Positions 28,301-36,544 are shown, counted from the stretch's first letter. The stretch: 64,000 bases of DNA from Candidatus Deianiraea vastatrix (GCF_007993655.1 NZ_CP029077.1:738744-802743), one strand, 5' to 3'. Notes: generated by a model from the sequence alone, not told the origin. Numbers and translations are program-made.

Positions 28301-28757
28301 TATTATTGTTCTTAATGTTCTCAAGATTCTCTTTATATTTCACTACTGCATCCAATAATACCTTATCTTCATTTCGAGTACGCAATATTTCATTGACACC
28401 AAAAAAAACGGAAAAAAGACTCGCTAAAAATCTTAACATTGTTAGATACCAAGGTATAAAATAACTACCTGCACCAAGTCCTGCCGATGTTGCCCCAATC
28501 ACACCAGAGACAAATGTAAATTCAGATTTTCTTTTAATCATATGCTCAAGATTCGCATTTACTGCATTATATTGAGGCATGTCTATATCTTTAACTTCTG
28601 ACCTAAGATCTTTAACTTCTGACTTAAGATAACCTGATACCCTAACCGATGTAATCCTCTGAGAACCGTTCGTCTTAATGTTTTTCTCTGGAGGAGTATT
28701 CGCTTGAGGAGTAGTGCGTTTTGTTGGGTCGACATTCGGATTCATACTAAACTTCAT
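25368..28757 (-). CDS. 1129-residue repeat protein with N-terminal membrane hairpin
   Basis: No known family is recognised. Residues 1-75 are polar and disordered with a small repeat (SEVKDLRSEVKD). Two hydrophobic segments at about 83-103 and 107-121 form a likely membrane hairpin, and a third lies at about 328-348. Residues 125-325 are helical and charged, with a short tandem GKSQ repeat near 206-216. From 370 to 860 a beta-rich region carries at least five copies of a module of the form NxN(T)xV...KxYYNGxEVTKxSxGxY, starting near residues 371, 443, 595, 650 and 701, with looser relatives near 540 and 835. The C-terminal 270 residues are Ser/Thr/Gly/Asn-rich and end in a basic tail. There is no signal peptide. 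It may be a host-directed or surface protein. A perfect 8-bp palindrome sits against the start codon. Confidence 0.6.
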   Translation of the reverse strand: MKFSMNPNVDPTKRTTPQANTPPEKNIKTNGSQRITSVRVSGYLKSEVKDLRSEVKDIDMPQYNAVNANLEHMIKRKSEFTFVSGVIGATSAGLGAGSYFIPWYLTMLRFLASLFSVFFGVNEILRTRNEDKVLLDAVVKYKENLENIKNNNNDSCLCEMLSFCIGSIVQNNNSKGIELLSDLPRIMQKYIKLKKKEDEEKSKNVGKSQGVGKSQDVGSEITNTIKRCNTWGKKFPGSAKNVKDVILAYMISMYYNNRNEYKGIDGIVEESLFNGIENQGIQNICLGLTNFEFALYKNEGIQSASSKLGKSIEDYHNEIIGTSKCYAAARAASLAVNFGTAIASMTLNMLNTNDVEMTIEEPQLIVSASSKENAIIKSQGNTNVIYQVEGTNEYYYNGIAVTKDSNGIWQYDENYIGSVKNPQSYVYSSTTNPDTPAAVCAKNPNKLIKYTGADGQVKYYYNGAEVTKGSDGNYYKVIVASGAMTGKVNVVDGQGNIISGEVVLTPTTNIDTTQYPFTSGTIYYEPAQGTLSQIEGNRYLYTASDGNKYEVIKNPNGMLYRLDGQSLAIQYNIYPSGNITEQTVAGAQSSSISKTNTVFIDSKTQKKYFNGKEVQGSVDGGYQIVLRPSMGENTTQYTTAEDAIKGSKGNTNTVYVVGSRKYIDGREVTGDVDHGYTYNGINNPSKSINVDTGGLDASKNNPNTMVTDKSTGKLYYNGYEMAKDSVGTYQYKESIAVDRPYKPYNVTPIVSSNSVTVNGVKYTLQDGKYKSSDDKEIDSSTVGLMQKQVTSETYDPISNQVIERTAKVELSENGVKSEVVATMDSNGDYTVKDESGNIYYPKSDGTYYNPKTGKVISGGNIEIIKNKFSSSSSTTNNTAEVAYDPILLPDGKALTVDSDDQFTDALSQILDNKSKYKGDLTFDDQLGNLLESKHFQSLPEDKKRLLLQTAFKKKVFGRQEGEDIAGVINKYITGGGATSGSYQVQNVPNSGGVNVATLYKITIPNAATNSVQSVTGFTPSDPKTTSVGATTQDKPGVYETQYGYGNIATNPQTYLDPVAALASLYTLRGGYVKTNVTGSKSTDEDKKNTNEHGRPRVEVETSFGSGEVKNGNGRMRKDGNGDKKSVSRL

Positions 28758-28758
28758 A

Positions 28759-28777
28759 CTAAACTAATGTAGTTTAG
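28759..28777 (-). promoter_or_regulatory. palindrome at the start of the repeat-protein gene
   Basis: CTAAACTA-ATG-TAGTTTAG is a perfect 8-bp inverted repeat with a 3-base centre, ending one base before the start codon (ATG at 28755-28757). It covers the place of the ribosome-binding site, so it could be a repressor operator or an RNA hairpin that hides the start. A TTGCAA element at about 28794-28799 (minus) could be the -35 box. Confidence 0.45.
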
Positions 28778-28856
28778 CCATACGGTAAATAATTTGCAAG
28801 AAAAAAATTGAAAAATATTTTTTTACCTTTATGAAAGAGTAAATATATATTTTGCA

Positions 28857-31800
28857 ATGAGCGACAATAAACAACTATTAGATGATAAATCTATAACGAA
28901 AGCGTGGAAAGATGCGGGGATTTTTGAAAAATCAGTTGAAAAAAACAACCCACAAGGTGACTATATTTTCTTCGACGGGCCGCCATTTGCAAATGGTCTG
29001 CCACACTATGGACACCTGCTTACCGGTTTTGTAAAAGATGTTTTTGCGCGTTATCATACCATGTTTGGAAAGCGTTGCGAGCGTAAATTTGGCTGGGATT
29101 GTCATGGACTTCCTGCTGAAATGGAGGCAGAAAAAGAGCTTAAAATCACAGGTCGCCTTGCAATTAAAGACTTTTCCGGTAATGCAAAATCTCAAAGCAT
29201 GTCTCATTACGCACTTGAAACCTTCATGAAAACTGAAGAATATAAGGGGCTTTTGCAGCAAGATCGTCAGATTATTGCCGATTATATCGACAAATTAAAG
29301 CGTGTCGAACCTGCTGTATGTGAAAAAACTGCATCAATAATGGAAAAAACCGAGTTTTATAAAAGCATTCCAGACCAAATCTTTGATGAAAATGGAAAAA
29401 AACTAGAAGGAATCGCAGCTTTTAATGAGCATTGTCGCTCTTCAGTAATGAAATACACAAATGAATGGGAAGATTATGTTACAAAACAGGGGCGCTGGGT
29501 GGATTTTGAAAATTCATACAAAACTATGGATTTACCCTATATGCAATCGGTTATTTCCGCTTTTGGAAAGCTTTTTGAAAAGGGCTTGATTTATGAGTCA
29601 ACTCGTGTTATGGCTTATTCATGGAAATGCCAGACTCCGCTTTCAAATTTTGAGACAAAAATGGATAATTCCTATCGTGAAAAGGAAAGTAAAACTTGCG
29701 TTGTGAAGTTTCGTTTGACGAATGAGTCTAAAATTGAACTACAAAGTCGCATAAAAGTTGATTTATCTGGCGCAAAAAACGCATATTTCCTAGCTTGGAC
29801 GACAACCCCTTGGACGCTTCCATCGAATTTGGCTTTGGCGGTTGGCAGGGATATTGAATACAGTTTGTGCAAAAAAAATGATGAAATCTTGATTATTGCT
29901 AGTGTTTTAGCCGGAAGATTCAAGAAAGAGCTGGATGGTTATGATGAAATTATAAAAATTAGGGGAGAAATTTTAGAAAACCTAGCCTACGAGCCACTTT
30001 TCCCATATTTTAAAGATACGCAAAATGCCTTTCGTGTTTTGGTTGGGGATTTTGTTGGAGCTGATGATGGAACTGGAATTGTGCATATGGCACCTGGTTT
30101 TGGCGAGGACGACTTTAATTTATGCCGCGCAAACCAAATACCAGCTCTTTGCCCTATTGATGATGGTGGTAAATTTGTTCCTAGTATTTTTCCAATTTTA
30201 TACGATTTTGGTGATTTTTATAATATTTTATCAGGTCAAATAGCGCCACTTGAAGGCACAGGTTTTGAATTTACAAAAGGCGATATTTATATCAAAAACC
30301 CAGATTATAATTGGGATTTTATTAAAAAAATCGTTGCATATTGCTATCAAAAAAATATGCCATTATTTGCAGTTAATATTTTCGTCCACAAATCTGTAAA
30401 AATCACTGATGAAAAGTGGAAACTTCAGTACTTTAAATATGAAAATGAAGATAAAACCTTGGTATCTGAACTTCAAAATGCAGATGAAATAAAGATTTAC
30501 ATCGATAATTTAAGCGAGTTTTTGGCTGAATTTCCTGGTCTTTTTCTAGCAAACAGATGCGTTTTAGAGGAATCAACTAACGATAAAGGTAAGAAAAATT
30601 ACGATGGCGTAAATGAAGATGTGATAAAATACTTGAAATCGCAGAATTTATGGCTTAAAACCGAGCAATATTTGCATAATTACCCACACTGCTGGCGAAC
30701 CGATACACCGCTTATTTACAAGGCGGTTTCGTCTTGGTATGTAAACGTTGCTGGCGACGGACAAGGCGAGGTAAAAATTGAGACAGCATCTGGAAAAAAG
30801 ACGGTAAAAGAGCGCATGATAGAGCTTAATCAAGGCATAAACTGGATTCCAGATCACATTCGTGATGGGCAATTTGGAAGATGGATTGAGTGCGCGCGCG
30901 ACTGGTCAATTTCTCGAAATCGCTTTTTCGGCTGCCCAATTCCGGTTTGGAGGTCTAGTGTGCATCGTACGCTGTCTTTTAATGCAATTGGTGATAAATT
31001 GTTGCTTAAATTTGAAAATAGCCCTGAATTAAGGTATAGCGATTTTGAACAATTTAAGTCAAATTTTAATAGCGATTTTAAAGAAATTGCAAATCATTTA
31101 AATAATTCTTTTGGCTCAATTCAAATTGGATCTATAGCAAAAATGGGTAATTTAATGATTAAAAATATTAATGATTTTATTCATATTATCCAAAATTTAT
31201 ACCATGCTTATAAATCTCAAAACGAATTCGTGCTTGTAAATGATAAAAAAATGCACTTTGATATAGGGCTTGGAATGATTTACACTTTCTCATCAATTTC
31301 CGAGATGGAAGAATTTTTCCGTGATGACTACATTTCAGATTTTAAAGCTGGAAAAAACTCAGGAAAATACATGCAAAAAGATGGAAGTTTTAAGATTACA
31401 GACCTTCATCGCCCATATGTTGACGAGCTTGTAAAATACGAGGATGGATTTGAGCTTCGCAGAATAGAAGATGTTTTTGACTGCTGGTTTGAAAGTGGAT
31501 CTATGCCTTTTGCATCGGTTGGCTTTACATTTGGCGAAAAAAACCAGATGCCACATAACTTTCCGGCAGATTTTATCGTTGAATATGTTGCGCAAACGCG
31601 TGGTTGGTTTTATACTTTAATGATTTTAGGCACGGCACTTTTTGATAAAGCTCCGTTTAAAAACTGCATTTGCCATGGGGTTATTTTGGATGCAAATGGG
31701 CAAAAACTATCTAAACGCCTGAGAAATTACCCAGATCCAATGGAAATGTTTGATAAATACGGCTCTGATGCTATGCGTTGGTTCCTGCTTTCATCGCCTG

Positions 31801-32255
31801 TAATGCGCGGTGGAGACCTTTATATGGACGAAACAGGAGAGCAAATTCGCGATGTGTCAAGAACTGTAATTACACCGTTTTTATCGGCATTTAACTTCTT
31901 TAAGACCTATGCGAAAATTGATAATATCAAATGCGAAAATATCATAGAAAAAACTGCAAAACTTGAGATAAATCGCTATATTTTGTCTCTTACGGTTGAT
32001 ACAATTGCGAAAATCAAAACAGCAATCGAAAACTACGATACGCCATCGGCATGCAGCGCATTTGAGGAATTTCTCGAGTCCCTAAACAATTTTTATATTC
32101 GCAGAAATAAAGATGTATTTTGGGAAAGTGGCATTAGCGAAGGCAAACAAGAGTCATTTAACACACTATATTCCGTTTTACTCAATGTCAGCCTTGCAAT
32201 AGCACCGCTTGCTCCGTTTACAACTGAGGTGATTTTTGATGGTATTGGGGCGTGA
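28857..32255 (+). CDS. ileS: isoleucyl-tRNA synthetase, eukaryote-like type, with insertions and short C-terminus
   Basis: IleS charges tRNA-Ile and edits valine. The core is clear: DGPPFANGLPHYGHLLTG holds the HIGH signature (HYGH, residues 50-53), AWTTTPWTLPSNLALAVG marks the editing domain, and GQKLSKRLRNYPDP near residue 950 is KMSKS. Compared with the usual type 2 enzyme, there is extra sequence at about residues 103-186, in the editing domain near 435-600, and after GCPIPVWR (about 700-840). The protein ends at APFTTEVIFDGIGA, whereas the family normally continues for 150-200 residues with the rest of the anticodon-binding region and C-terminal domain. Total length is 1132 only because of the insertions. 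Degenerate copies of the gene's 3' end follow the stop codon. Confidence 0.93.
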   Translation: MSDNKQLLDDKSITKAWKDAGIFEKSVEKNNPQGDYIFFDGPPFANGLPHYGHLLTGFVKDVFARYHTMFGKRCERKFGWDCHGLPAEMEAEKELKITGRLAIKDFSGNAKSQSMSHYALETFMKTEEYKGLLQQDRQIIADYIDKLKRVEPAVCEKTASIMEKTEFYKSIPDQIFDENGKKLEGIAAFNEHCRSSVMKYTNEWEDYVTKQGRWVDFENSYKTMDLPYMQSVISAFGKLFEKGLIYESTRVMAYSWKCQTPLSNFETKMDNSYREKESKTCVVKFRLTNESKIELQSRIKVDLSGAKNAYFLAWTTTPWTLPSNLALAVGRDIEYSLCKKNDEILIIASVLAGRFKKELDGYDEIIKIRGEILENLAYEPLFPYFKDTQNAFRVLVGDFVGADDGTGIVHMAPGFGEDDFNLCRANQIPALCPIDDGGKFVPSIFPILYDFGDFYNILSGQIAPLEGTGFEFTKGDIYIKNPDYNWDFIKKIVAYCYQKNMPLFAVNIFVHKSVKITDEKWKLQYFKYENEDKTLVSELQNADEIKIYIDNLSEFLAEFPGLFLANRCVLEESTNDKGKKNYDGVNEDVIKYLKSQNLWLKTEQYLHNYPHCWRTDTPLIYKAVSSWYVNVAGDGQGEVKIETASGKKTVKERMIELNQGINWIPDHIRDGQFGRWIECARDWSISRNRFFGCPIPVWRSSVHRTLSFNAIGDKLLLKFENSPELRYSDFEQFKSNFNSDFKEIANHLNNSFGSIQIGSIAKMGNLMIKNINDFIHIIQNLYHAYKSQNEFVLVNDKKMHFDIGLGMIYTFSSISEMEEFFRDDYISDFKAGKNSGKYMQKDGSFKITDLHRPYVDELVKYEDGFELRRIEDVFDCWFESGSMPFASVGFTFGEKNQMPHNFPADFIVEYVAQTRGWFYTLMILGTALFDKAPFKNCICHGVILDANGQKLSKRLRNYPDPMEMFDKYGSDAMRWFLLSSPVMRGGDLYMDETGEQIRDVSRTVITPFLSAFNFFKTYAKIDNIKCENIIEKTAKLEINRYILSLTVDTIAKIKTAIENYDTPSACSAFEEFLESLNNFYIRRNKDVFWESGISEGKQESFNTLYSVLLNVSLAIAPLAPFTTEVIFDGIGA

Positions 32256-32289
32256 TATAAGAATTACGATTTTTGTATCTGAGATTGGT

Positions 32290-32443
32290 GCCTGCACATG
32301 TATTTGCAAAATATCCTCACAGCATGTACCGCTAAAGTTTTGATGCTATTTTGGTGTAATGCAATTTTCCTAGTGCCTGTGCTTGTTTTACTCTATATCC
32401 TGCAACCTTTTAAACTGAGGTGTTTTGATGAAATTACAAACTA
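32290..32443 (+). repeat. decayed copies of the ileS 3' end
   Basis: Two stretches after ileS resemble its last codons. At 32413-32434 AACTGAGGTG..TTTTGATG repeats the gene's AACTGAGGTGATTTTTGATG (32222-32241) with a 2-base loss, preceded by GTTTTACTC (32385-32393) that matches 32175-32183 in the gene. Nearer the stop, at about 32327-32360, ACCGCT and TTTTGATGCTATTTTGG match ACCGCT and TTTTGATGGTATTGGGG of the gene. The two stretches also share GTGCCTG and ATATCCT, about 80 bases apart. Neither keeps the reading frame. The region 32256-32506 holds nothing else that I recognise. Confidence 0.6.
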
Positions 32444-32506
32444 AATTGGTTTTTTGTTCTTGCATTTAAAAAATTCGTATAAATAATCTACTAATTTGCC
32501 AAACAA

Positions 32507-33280
32507 ATGACAGACTTTTTTTATAAAAAATCACTTGGTCAAAATTTTTTGCATAACCCAAGAATACTTTCTCGTATAGCCCAGTCGGCAAATATTACAA
32601 GCGATGATGTTGTCATTGAAATTGGCTGTGGTAATGGCTCTTTAAGTGAAGAAATTTTAAATAAAAATCCAAAAAAAATGTTCATAATAGAGCTTGATGA
32701 AAGATGTATAGAGCTGACGCAAAACCGCCTTCAAAACCACCAATACTTTAAAAATCTTCATATAATACATCAAGATGCACTGCACTTTGATATATCAACC
32801 CTTGAAATAAAAGAAAAGCCAATTATTGTCTCAAATCTTCCATATAGCGTTGGTAGTAGAATTTTCATAAATCTTATTGCTAAAATAGACACAATAAAAC
32901 TTATGATTTTAATGTTTCAAAAAGAAGTGGCAAAAAGAATAGTTGCTAAAGAAAAAACAAAAGAATATGGAATTTTGTCCGTTATGACAAGTATTGTTGC
33001 AAAGTCTAAAATAGAATTTGATGTAAGCCCTGCAAATTTTACACCGTCTCCAAAGGTAACATCATCTGTAATATCATGCCATGGCATTAACTCAGGTATA
33101 ACCGAAGGGCAATTTCTCGAAATTCTTGATAAAGTGAAAACACTATTTGCAAATAGAAGAAAAATGCTGCGTTCATATTGTAATAATCTCAGCCATGAAG
33201 ACCTTGAAAAATTCGGTAACTTTAGAATAGAAGACCTATCTCCACTTGCAATCATGAATATAGCGAAAAATCTAAGCTAA
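32507..33280 (+). CDS. rsmA: 16S rRNA (adenine1518/1519-N6)-dimethyltransferase
   Basis: RsmA (KsgA) dimethylates A1518 and A1519 in the 3' hairpin of 16S rRNA as a late check on 30S assembly. KKSLGQNFLHNPRILSRIA is the canonical start, VVIEIGCGNGSLSEEIL near residue 35 is the SAM-binding motif I, and VSNLPYSVGSRI near 108 is the NLPY catalytic motif IV. The length (257) is normal. It is a single gene here; the usual neighbour pdxA/surA is absent. The 172 bases after it (33281-33452) are AT-rich with no clear feature. Confidence 0.96.
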   Translation: MTDFFYKKSLGQNFLHNPRILSRIAQSANITSDDVVIEIGCGNGSLSEEILNKNPKKMFIIELDERCIELTQNRLQNHQYFKNLHIIHQDALHFDISTLEIKEKPIIVSNLPYSVGSRIFINLIAKIDTIKLMILMFQKEVAKRIVAKEKTKEYGILSVMTSIVAKSKIEFDVSPANFTPSPKVTSSVISCHGINSGITEGQFLEILDKVKTLFANRRKMLRSYCNNLSHEDLEKFGNFRIEDLSPLAIMNIAKNLS

Positions 33281-33452
33281 ATCCCTCTTGTTTTCAGTAA
33301 AACTCATCTTATTATAAAATTAAAATTGTAAAAAACAGATAAATACATTAAATAGCATTATAAAAGTTAAAATCTATCAAATTTCTGCGATAATTACTAG
33401 ACTTTTATTCCAAAAAGCCAATCCAAATAAATGCTTTTAGCCAAATATATCT

Positions 33453-33893
33453 TTAATCATTGCCTCTCCTCGTCTGCCTTTCAAGATCTCGTTTTTTAAT
33501 GGTTTCTCGCTTATCGTGCATCTGCTTTCCCTTTACAACTGCAATATCAGCCTTAATTTTCCCACGCTTTAAATGTAAATTTAGCGGTACTAAAGTGTAG
33601 CCTTTTTCCTTGATTTTTCCAAATAATCTGCGAATTTCATGCTTGTTTAAAAGTAGCTTTTTATCACGATTTGGGTCGTGATCTTGCCCTACAAAACACT
33701 GTGGATATTTAGTAATATTAACATTTAACAAATACGGCTCGCCACCTTTTAATGTTACAAATCCATCTAAAAGTGAGACATTTTTGTTGCGAATTGACTT
33801 TACCTCACTTCCAGTTAAAACAATCCCAGCCTCTATGACATCTTCAATAAAATATTCAAATCTTACTCTACGATTTTCAATAATTAACGACAT
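33453..33893 (-). CDS. smpB: SsrA-binding protein SmpB
   Basis: SmpB binds tmRNA and brings it to stalled ribosomes for trans-translation. The 146-residue protein has the OB-fold start ENRRVRFEYFIEDVIEAGIV, GSEVKSIRNKNVSLLDGFV, LLLNKHEIRRLFGKIKEKG, and the basic tail KRDLERQTRRG that becomes helical in the decoding site. Length is slightly below the usual 150-160. The tmRNA gene itself is not in the adjoining sequence. Confidence 0.96.
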   Translation of the reverse strand: MSLIIENRRVRFEYFIEDVIEAGIVLTGSEVKSIRNKNVSLLDGFVTLKGGEPYLLNVNITKYPQCFVGQDHDPNRDKKLLLNKHEIRRLFGKIKEKGYTLVPLNLHLKRGKIKADIAVVKGKQMHDKRETIKKRDLERQTRRGND

Positions 33894-33926
33894 AAAACTT
33901 GATTTTTATTTTATAGATATATCATA

Positions 33927-34436
33927 ATGTTTTTAAATGTCAATACTTGCATGCTTTTTCGAGACATATTTTCAAAGGGAACAATAGCTATGATAGTTAC
34001 CATGACAATGTCTGTAGCTTATAATTCTTGGCAGGAAAAAACTCATACAAACTGCGAACTTAAAGATTTTGAATTTGTAGATTTTATCTCAAGAAATCAA
34101 GTAGAATTTAACATATTAGACGATAGAAAACTTGTAAAAAGACCAATTAAAGTAACCATTCCAAAGGCGTATTTTCCATTAAATAAAACAGGGGTTGGCT
34201 GCGAAGCAATAGCGTTTGAGACAATGAAACACAAACTTCGTAATGCAATAAATACCTCAAATCCTACACTATTTTTAAAAAGCTGTATGTCTCGCGATGA
34301 GGAAACAACTGGCGAAATTTACATTAATGACAAGAAATTTTTTTTAGATCTTATAACAAGTAAAAAAATACCAAAACCGAGAAAATGGTATCACATATTT
34401 CGAAAAAAGATCGATTGGTGCGACTATATTTCTTAA
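33927..34436 (+). CDS. hypothetical protein, possible degenerate SNase-like fold
   Basis: The 169-residue protein begins with a hydrophobic segment (SKGTIAMIVTMTMSVAYNSW) that could be a signal anchor; a start at ATG 33954 is equally possible. Its order (KRPIKVTIPKAYFP, GCEAIAFETMKHKLRNAI, GEIYINDKKFFLDLITSKKI, final KKIDWCDY) is reminiscent of thermonuclease-like domains, where the helix after CE..A and a C-terminal Trp-Cys are common. The three SNase catalytic residues (Arg, Glu, Arg) do not appear at the expected places, so it would not cut nucleic acid. It is divergent from smpB. The family assignment is tentative. Confidence 0.45.
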   Translation: MFLNVNTCMLFRDIFSKGTIAMIVTMTMSVAYNSWQEKTHTNCELKDFEFVDFISRNQVEFNILDDRKLVKRPIKVTIPKAYFPLNKTGVGCEAIAFETMKHKLRNAINTSNPTLFLKSCMSRDEETTGEIYINDKKFFLDLITSKKIPKPRKWYHIFRKKIDWCDYIS

Positions 34437-34473
34437 TTACCTTCTCAAGTATCCAAAACATCTCATAATAGAT

Positions 34474-35625
34474 CTAATTCCCAAATACAAGACCATGACC
34501 CATTTTTTCAACTTTATCATGTAAATACCTGTTATTATGCTCATTTAGCTCAACTTGCGGAGATATAATATCAAATGAAAAGCCGTATTCATTTAAAAAT
34601 TTCCCTTTGTTTGGATTTCCTGTGTATAAATTAAATTTCTCAACTTGCAAATCATATAAAATCGAGACAGCGTCTGTAAAATCACGCGCATCAACGGGAA
34701 GCCCAAGCTTTTTATTTGCATCAATTGTGTTAAAACCCTCTTCCTGCAGACTATATGCACGAATTTTGTTGGTAATTCCAATTCCACGCCCCTCCTGCCC
34801 ACGCAGGTAAATCACAGCACCACAGCCACTTTCTATAACTTTTTTCATTGAATTTGAAAGCTGCTGCTTGCAATCGCACTTTTTGCTAAAAAATACTTCA
34901 CTTGTAATACATTCGCTATGAACTCTAATTAGTGGTTTTTGCCCTTTAGTAAAGCGATTTTCGCTATTTGACATCATAACAATATGCTCAATTTTCGTGA
35001 TTGGATTTTGATAAACATGCATTTGCATTGTACCAAAATCGGTTGGTAAATTTGTGCTTGCCGTCCTTTGTATAAAAGGCACATTTGCAATCTTGTAACG
35101 CTTAATTTCATCAGTCGAAACCACGCAAATTCCATGTTTTTTTGCAAATTCCATTAATCCATCTCCACGCAGCATTTTTCCATTTTCGTCCATTAATTCG
35201 CAAATAACCGCTGCCCCTTCAAAACCTGCAAATTGCACTATTTCAAGGCAAGAATTTTGCACATCGGGCAACTTTAATATATCGGTCTGACTTGCCTTTA
35301 TACTAGCTTTGTCTGCGTTAAAATCAACCACAGCATCCTTTATATCGCAATACACATCATTTGATGACTTGTTTTTATAACTCACAAGCCCATTATTTAG
35401 TATACTGCATCGACTTTTTTCATCAAATTTTGTTAAAAAAGCCTGACTAATTAATAAATATAGCTCTCCACTGCTATATTTTTTACAAAAATCAATTTTC
35501 CCAACATCTATAAAATTTGCAGGGCAAAATATTGCAGGAATATCGCTCTCATTTGCATTATTTGCAATAATTATCATCTTGTTGTTTTTAATTTCATGTA
35601 ATGCAAGCTCAATATTATTTGACAT
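34474..35625 (-). CDS. ribA: GTP cyclohydrolase II with degenerate RibB-like N-terminal half
   Basis: RibA opens GTP to start riboflavin synthesis. The C-terminal half is intact: zinc ligands Cys239, Cys250 and Cys252 (HSECITSEVFFSKKCDCKQQL region), YLRGQEGRGIGITNKIRAY near 273 and LGLPVDARDF near 307. The N-terminal 185 residues align with 3,4-dihydroxybutanone-phosphate synthase (RibB), but the catalytic acidic stretch DxEDREN.GD reads ANNANESDIP (residues 21-30) and the TxSVDA and GHT signatures are missing, while CELMDENGKMLRGDGLMEFA survives. So the RibB half is probably inactive and another RibB would be needed. Length (383) is normal for RibBA fusions. No FMN riboswitch is visible in the 145 bases upstream. 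Confidence 0.85.
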   Translation of the reverse strand: MSNNIELALHEIKNNKMIIIANNANESDIPAIFCPANFIDVGKIDFCKKYSSGELYLLISQAFLTKFDEKSRCSILNNGLVSYKNKSSNDVYCDIKDAVVDFNADKASIKASQTDILKLPDVQNSCLEIVQFAGFEGAAVICELMDENGKMLRGDGLMEFAKKHGICVVSTDEIKRYKIANVPFIQRTASTNLPTDFGTMQMHVYQNPITKIEHIVMMSNSENRFTKGQKPLIRVHSECITSEVFFSKKCDCKQQLSNSMKKVIESGCGAVIYLRGQEGRGIGITNKIRAYSLQEEGFNTIDANKKLGLPVDARDFTDAVSILYDLQVEKFNLYTGNPNKGKFLNEYGFSFDIISPQVELNEHNNRYLHDKVEKMGHGLVFGN

Positions 35626-35770
35626 AATCTTTAAACATAATAAGTCTTTTTTCGCTGGTTTAAAATTATTGTCAAGTATTTTTATAACATAAAAAACATC
35701 TTTAAATTGTTAAAAAAACACTTGAATTATATTTTTTTATCAATACTATTTAGTAAATATTGTTATAAAG

Positions 35771-36523
35771 TTGAATATTTCCTTTGTGGACATAGAGAAA
35801 AAATTTGGAAGTAATGCCGTTTTGCGCAGTGTTTCTGGGGAATTTTCTGCATCGAAGTCTACTATTATTTTGGGTGGCTCTGGAACTGGAAAGTCTGTTT
35901 TAATCAAGATTATATGCTCACTTCTTGAGCAAGATAGCGGAAAAGTTGCGATAGATTCTCAAGATATGTCAAAAGTTTCTCAAATTACAAAAGACGAAAT
36001 AATGGATAATATCGGCTTTTTGTTTCAAAGTGGGGCGTTGTTTGACTCTCTTTCTGTGTTTGAAAACATCGCATTTAAGCTGATAAATAAAAAGAAAATG
36101 GACAAATCAAAAGCGCGCGACATCGCGGCCGAAAAGCTTGAAATGGTTGGGCTTAAAAGCCATGTTCTTGACTTAAAACCACACGAATTATCAGGCGGAA
36201 TGCAAAAAAGAGTCTCTCTTGCGCGAACTATAGCCTCAAATCCAAAGGTTATTTTTTTCGATGAGCCAACAACAGGGCTTGACCCAGTAATGTCCGAAGT
36301 TATAAATGACTTAATACTAAAATGCGGAAAAACCCTTGGCAGCACAAATGTAATCGTCACTCATGACATGAAATCTGCCGCAAAACTTGGTGATAAAATA
36401 ATTTTCCTATACAAAGGTCAGGTTATATGGAGTGGATCTCGCGATAATCTTTTTTCAAGCAATAATCAATATTTAGACCAGTTTGTAAATGGCAAAACCA
36501 CTGGTCCTATTGTGTTTAATTAA
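35771..36523 (+). CDS. ABC transporter ATPase, MlaF-like
   Basis: The 250-residue protein is an ABC ATPase with Walker A GGSGTGKS (residues 36-43), LSGGMQKRVSLAR signature near 140, Walker B VIFFDEPTTGLDP near 158 and the switch His in VTHDM. The sequence around IGFLFQSGALFDSLSVFENI and the signature LSGGMQKRV are typical of MlaF, which powers phospholipid traffic between inner and outer membranes. It starts at TTG 35771. Its expected partners MlaE and MlaD are not adjacent; an MFS gene follows 21 bases later. In Rickettsiales the mla genes are often scattered, so the subunits may lie elsewhere. Confidence 0.85.
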   Translation: MNISFVDIEKKFGSNAVLRSVSGEFSASKSTIILGGSGTGKSVLIKIICSLLEQDSGKVAIDSQDMSKVSQITKDEIMDNIGFLFQSGALFDSLSVFENIAFKLINKKKMDKSKARDIAAEKLEMVGLKSHVLDLKPHELSGGMQKRVSLARTIASNPKVIFFDEPTTGLDPVMSEVINDLILKCGKTLGSTNVIVTHDMKSAAKLGDKIIFLYKGQVIWSGSRDNLFSSNNQYLDQFVNGKTTGPIVFN

Positions 36524-36544
36524 TGTTTGATTGTTTGTAAAATT

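Noticed and set aside
35626-35770. Possible FMN riboswitch before ribA
   Set aside because: The region is AT-rich and lacks the GC-rich conserved arms of the RFN element.
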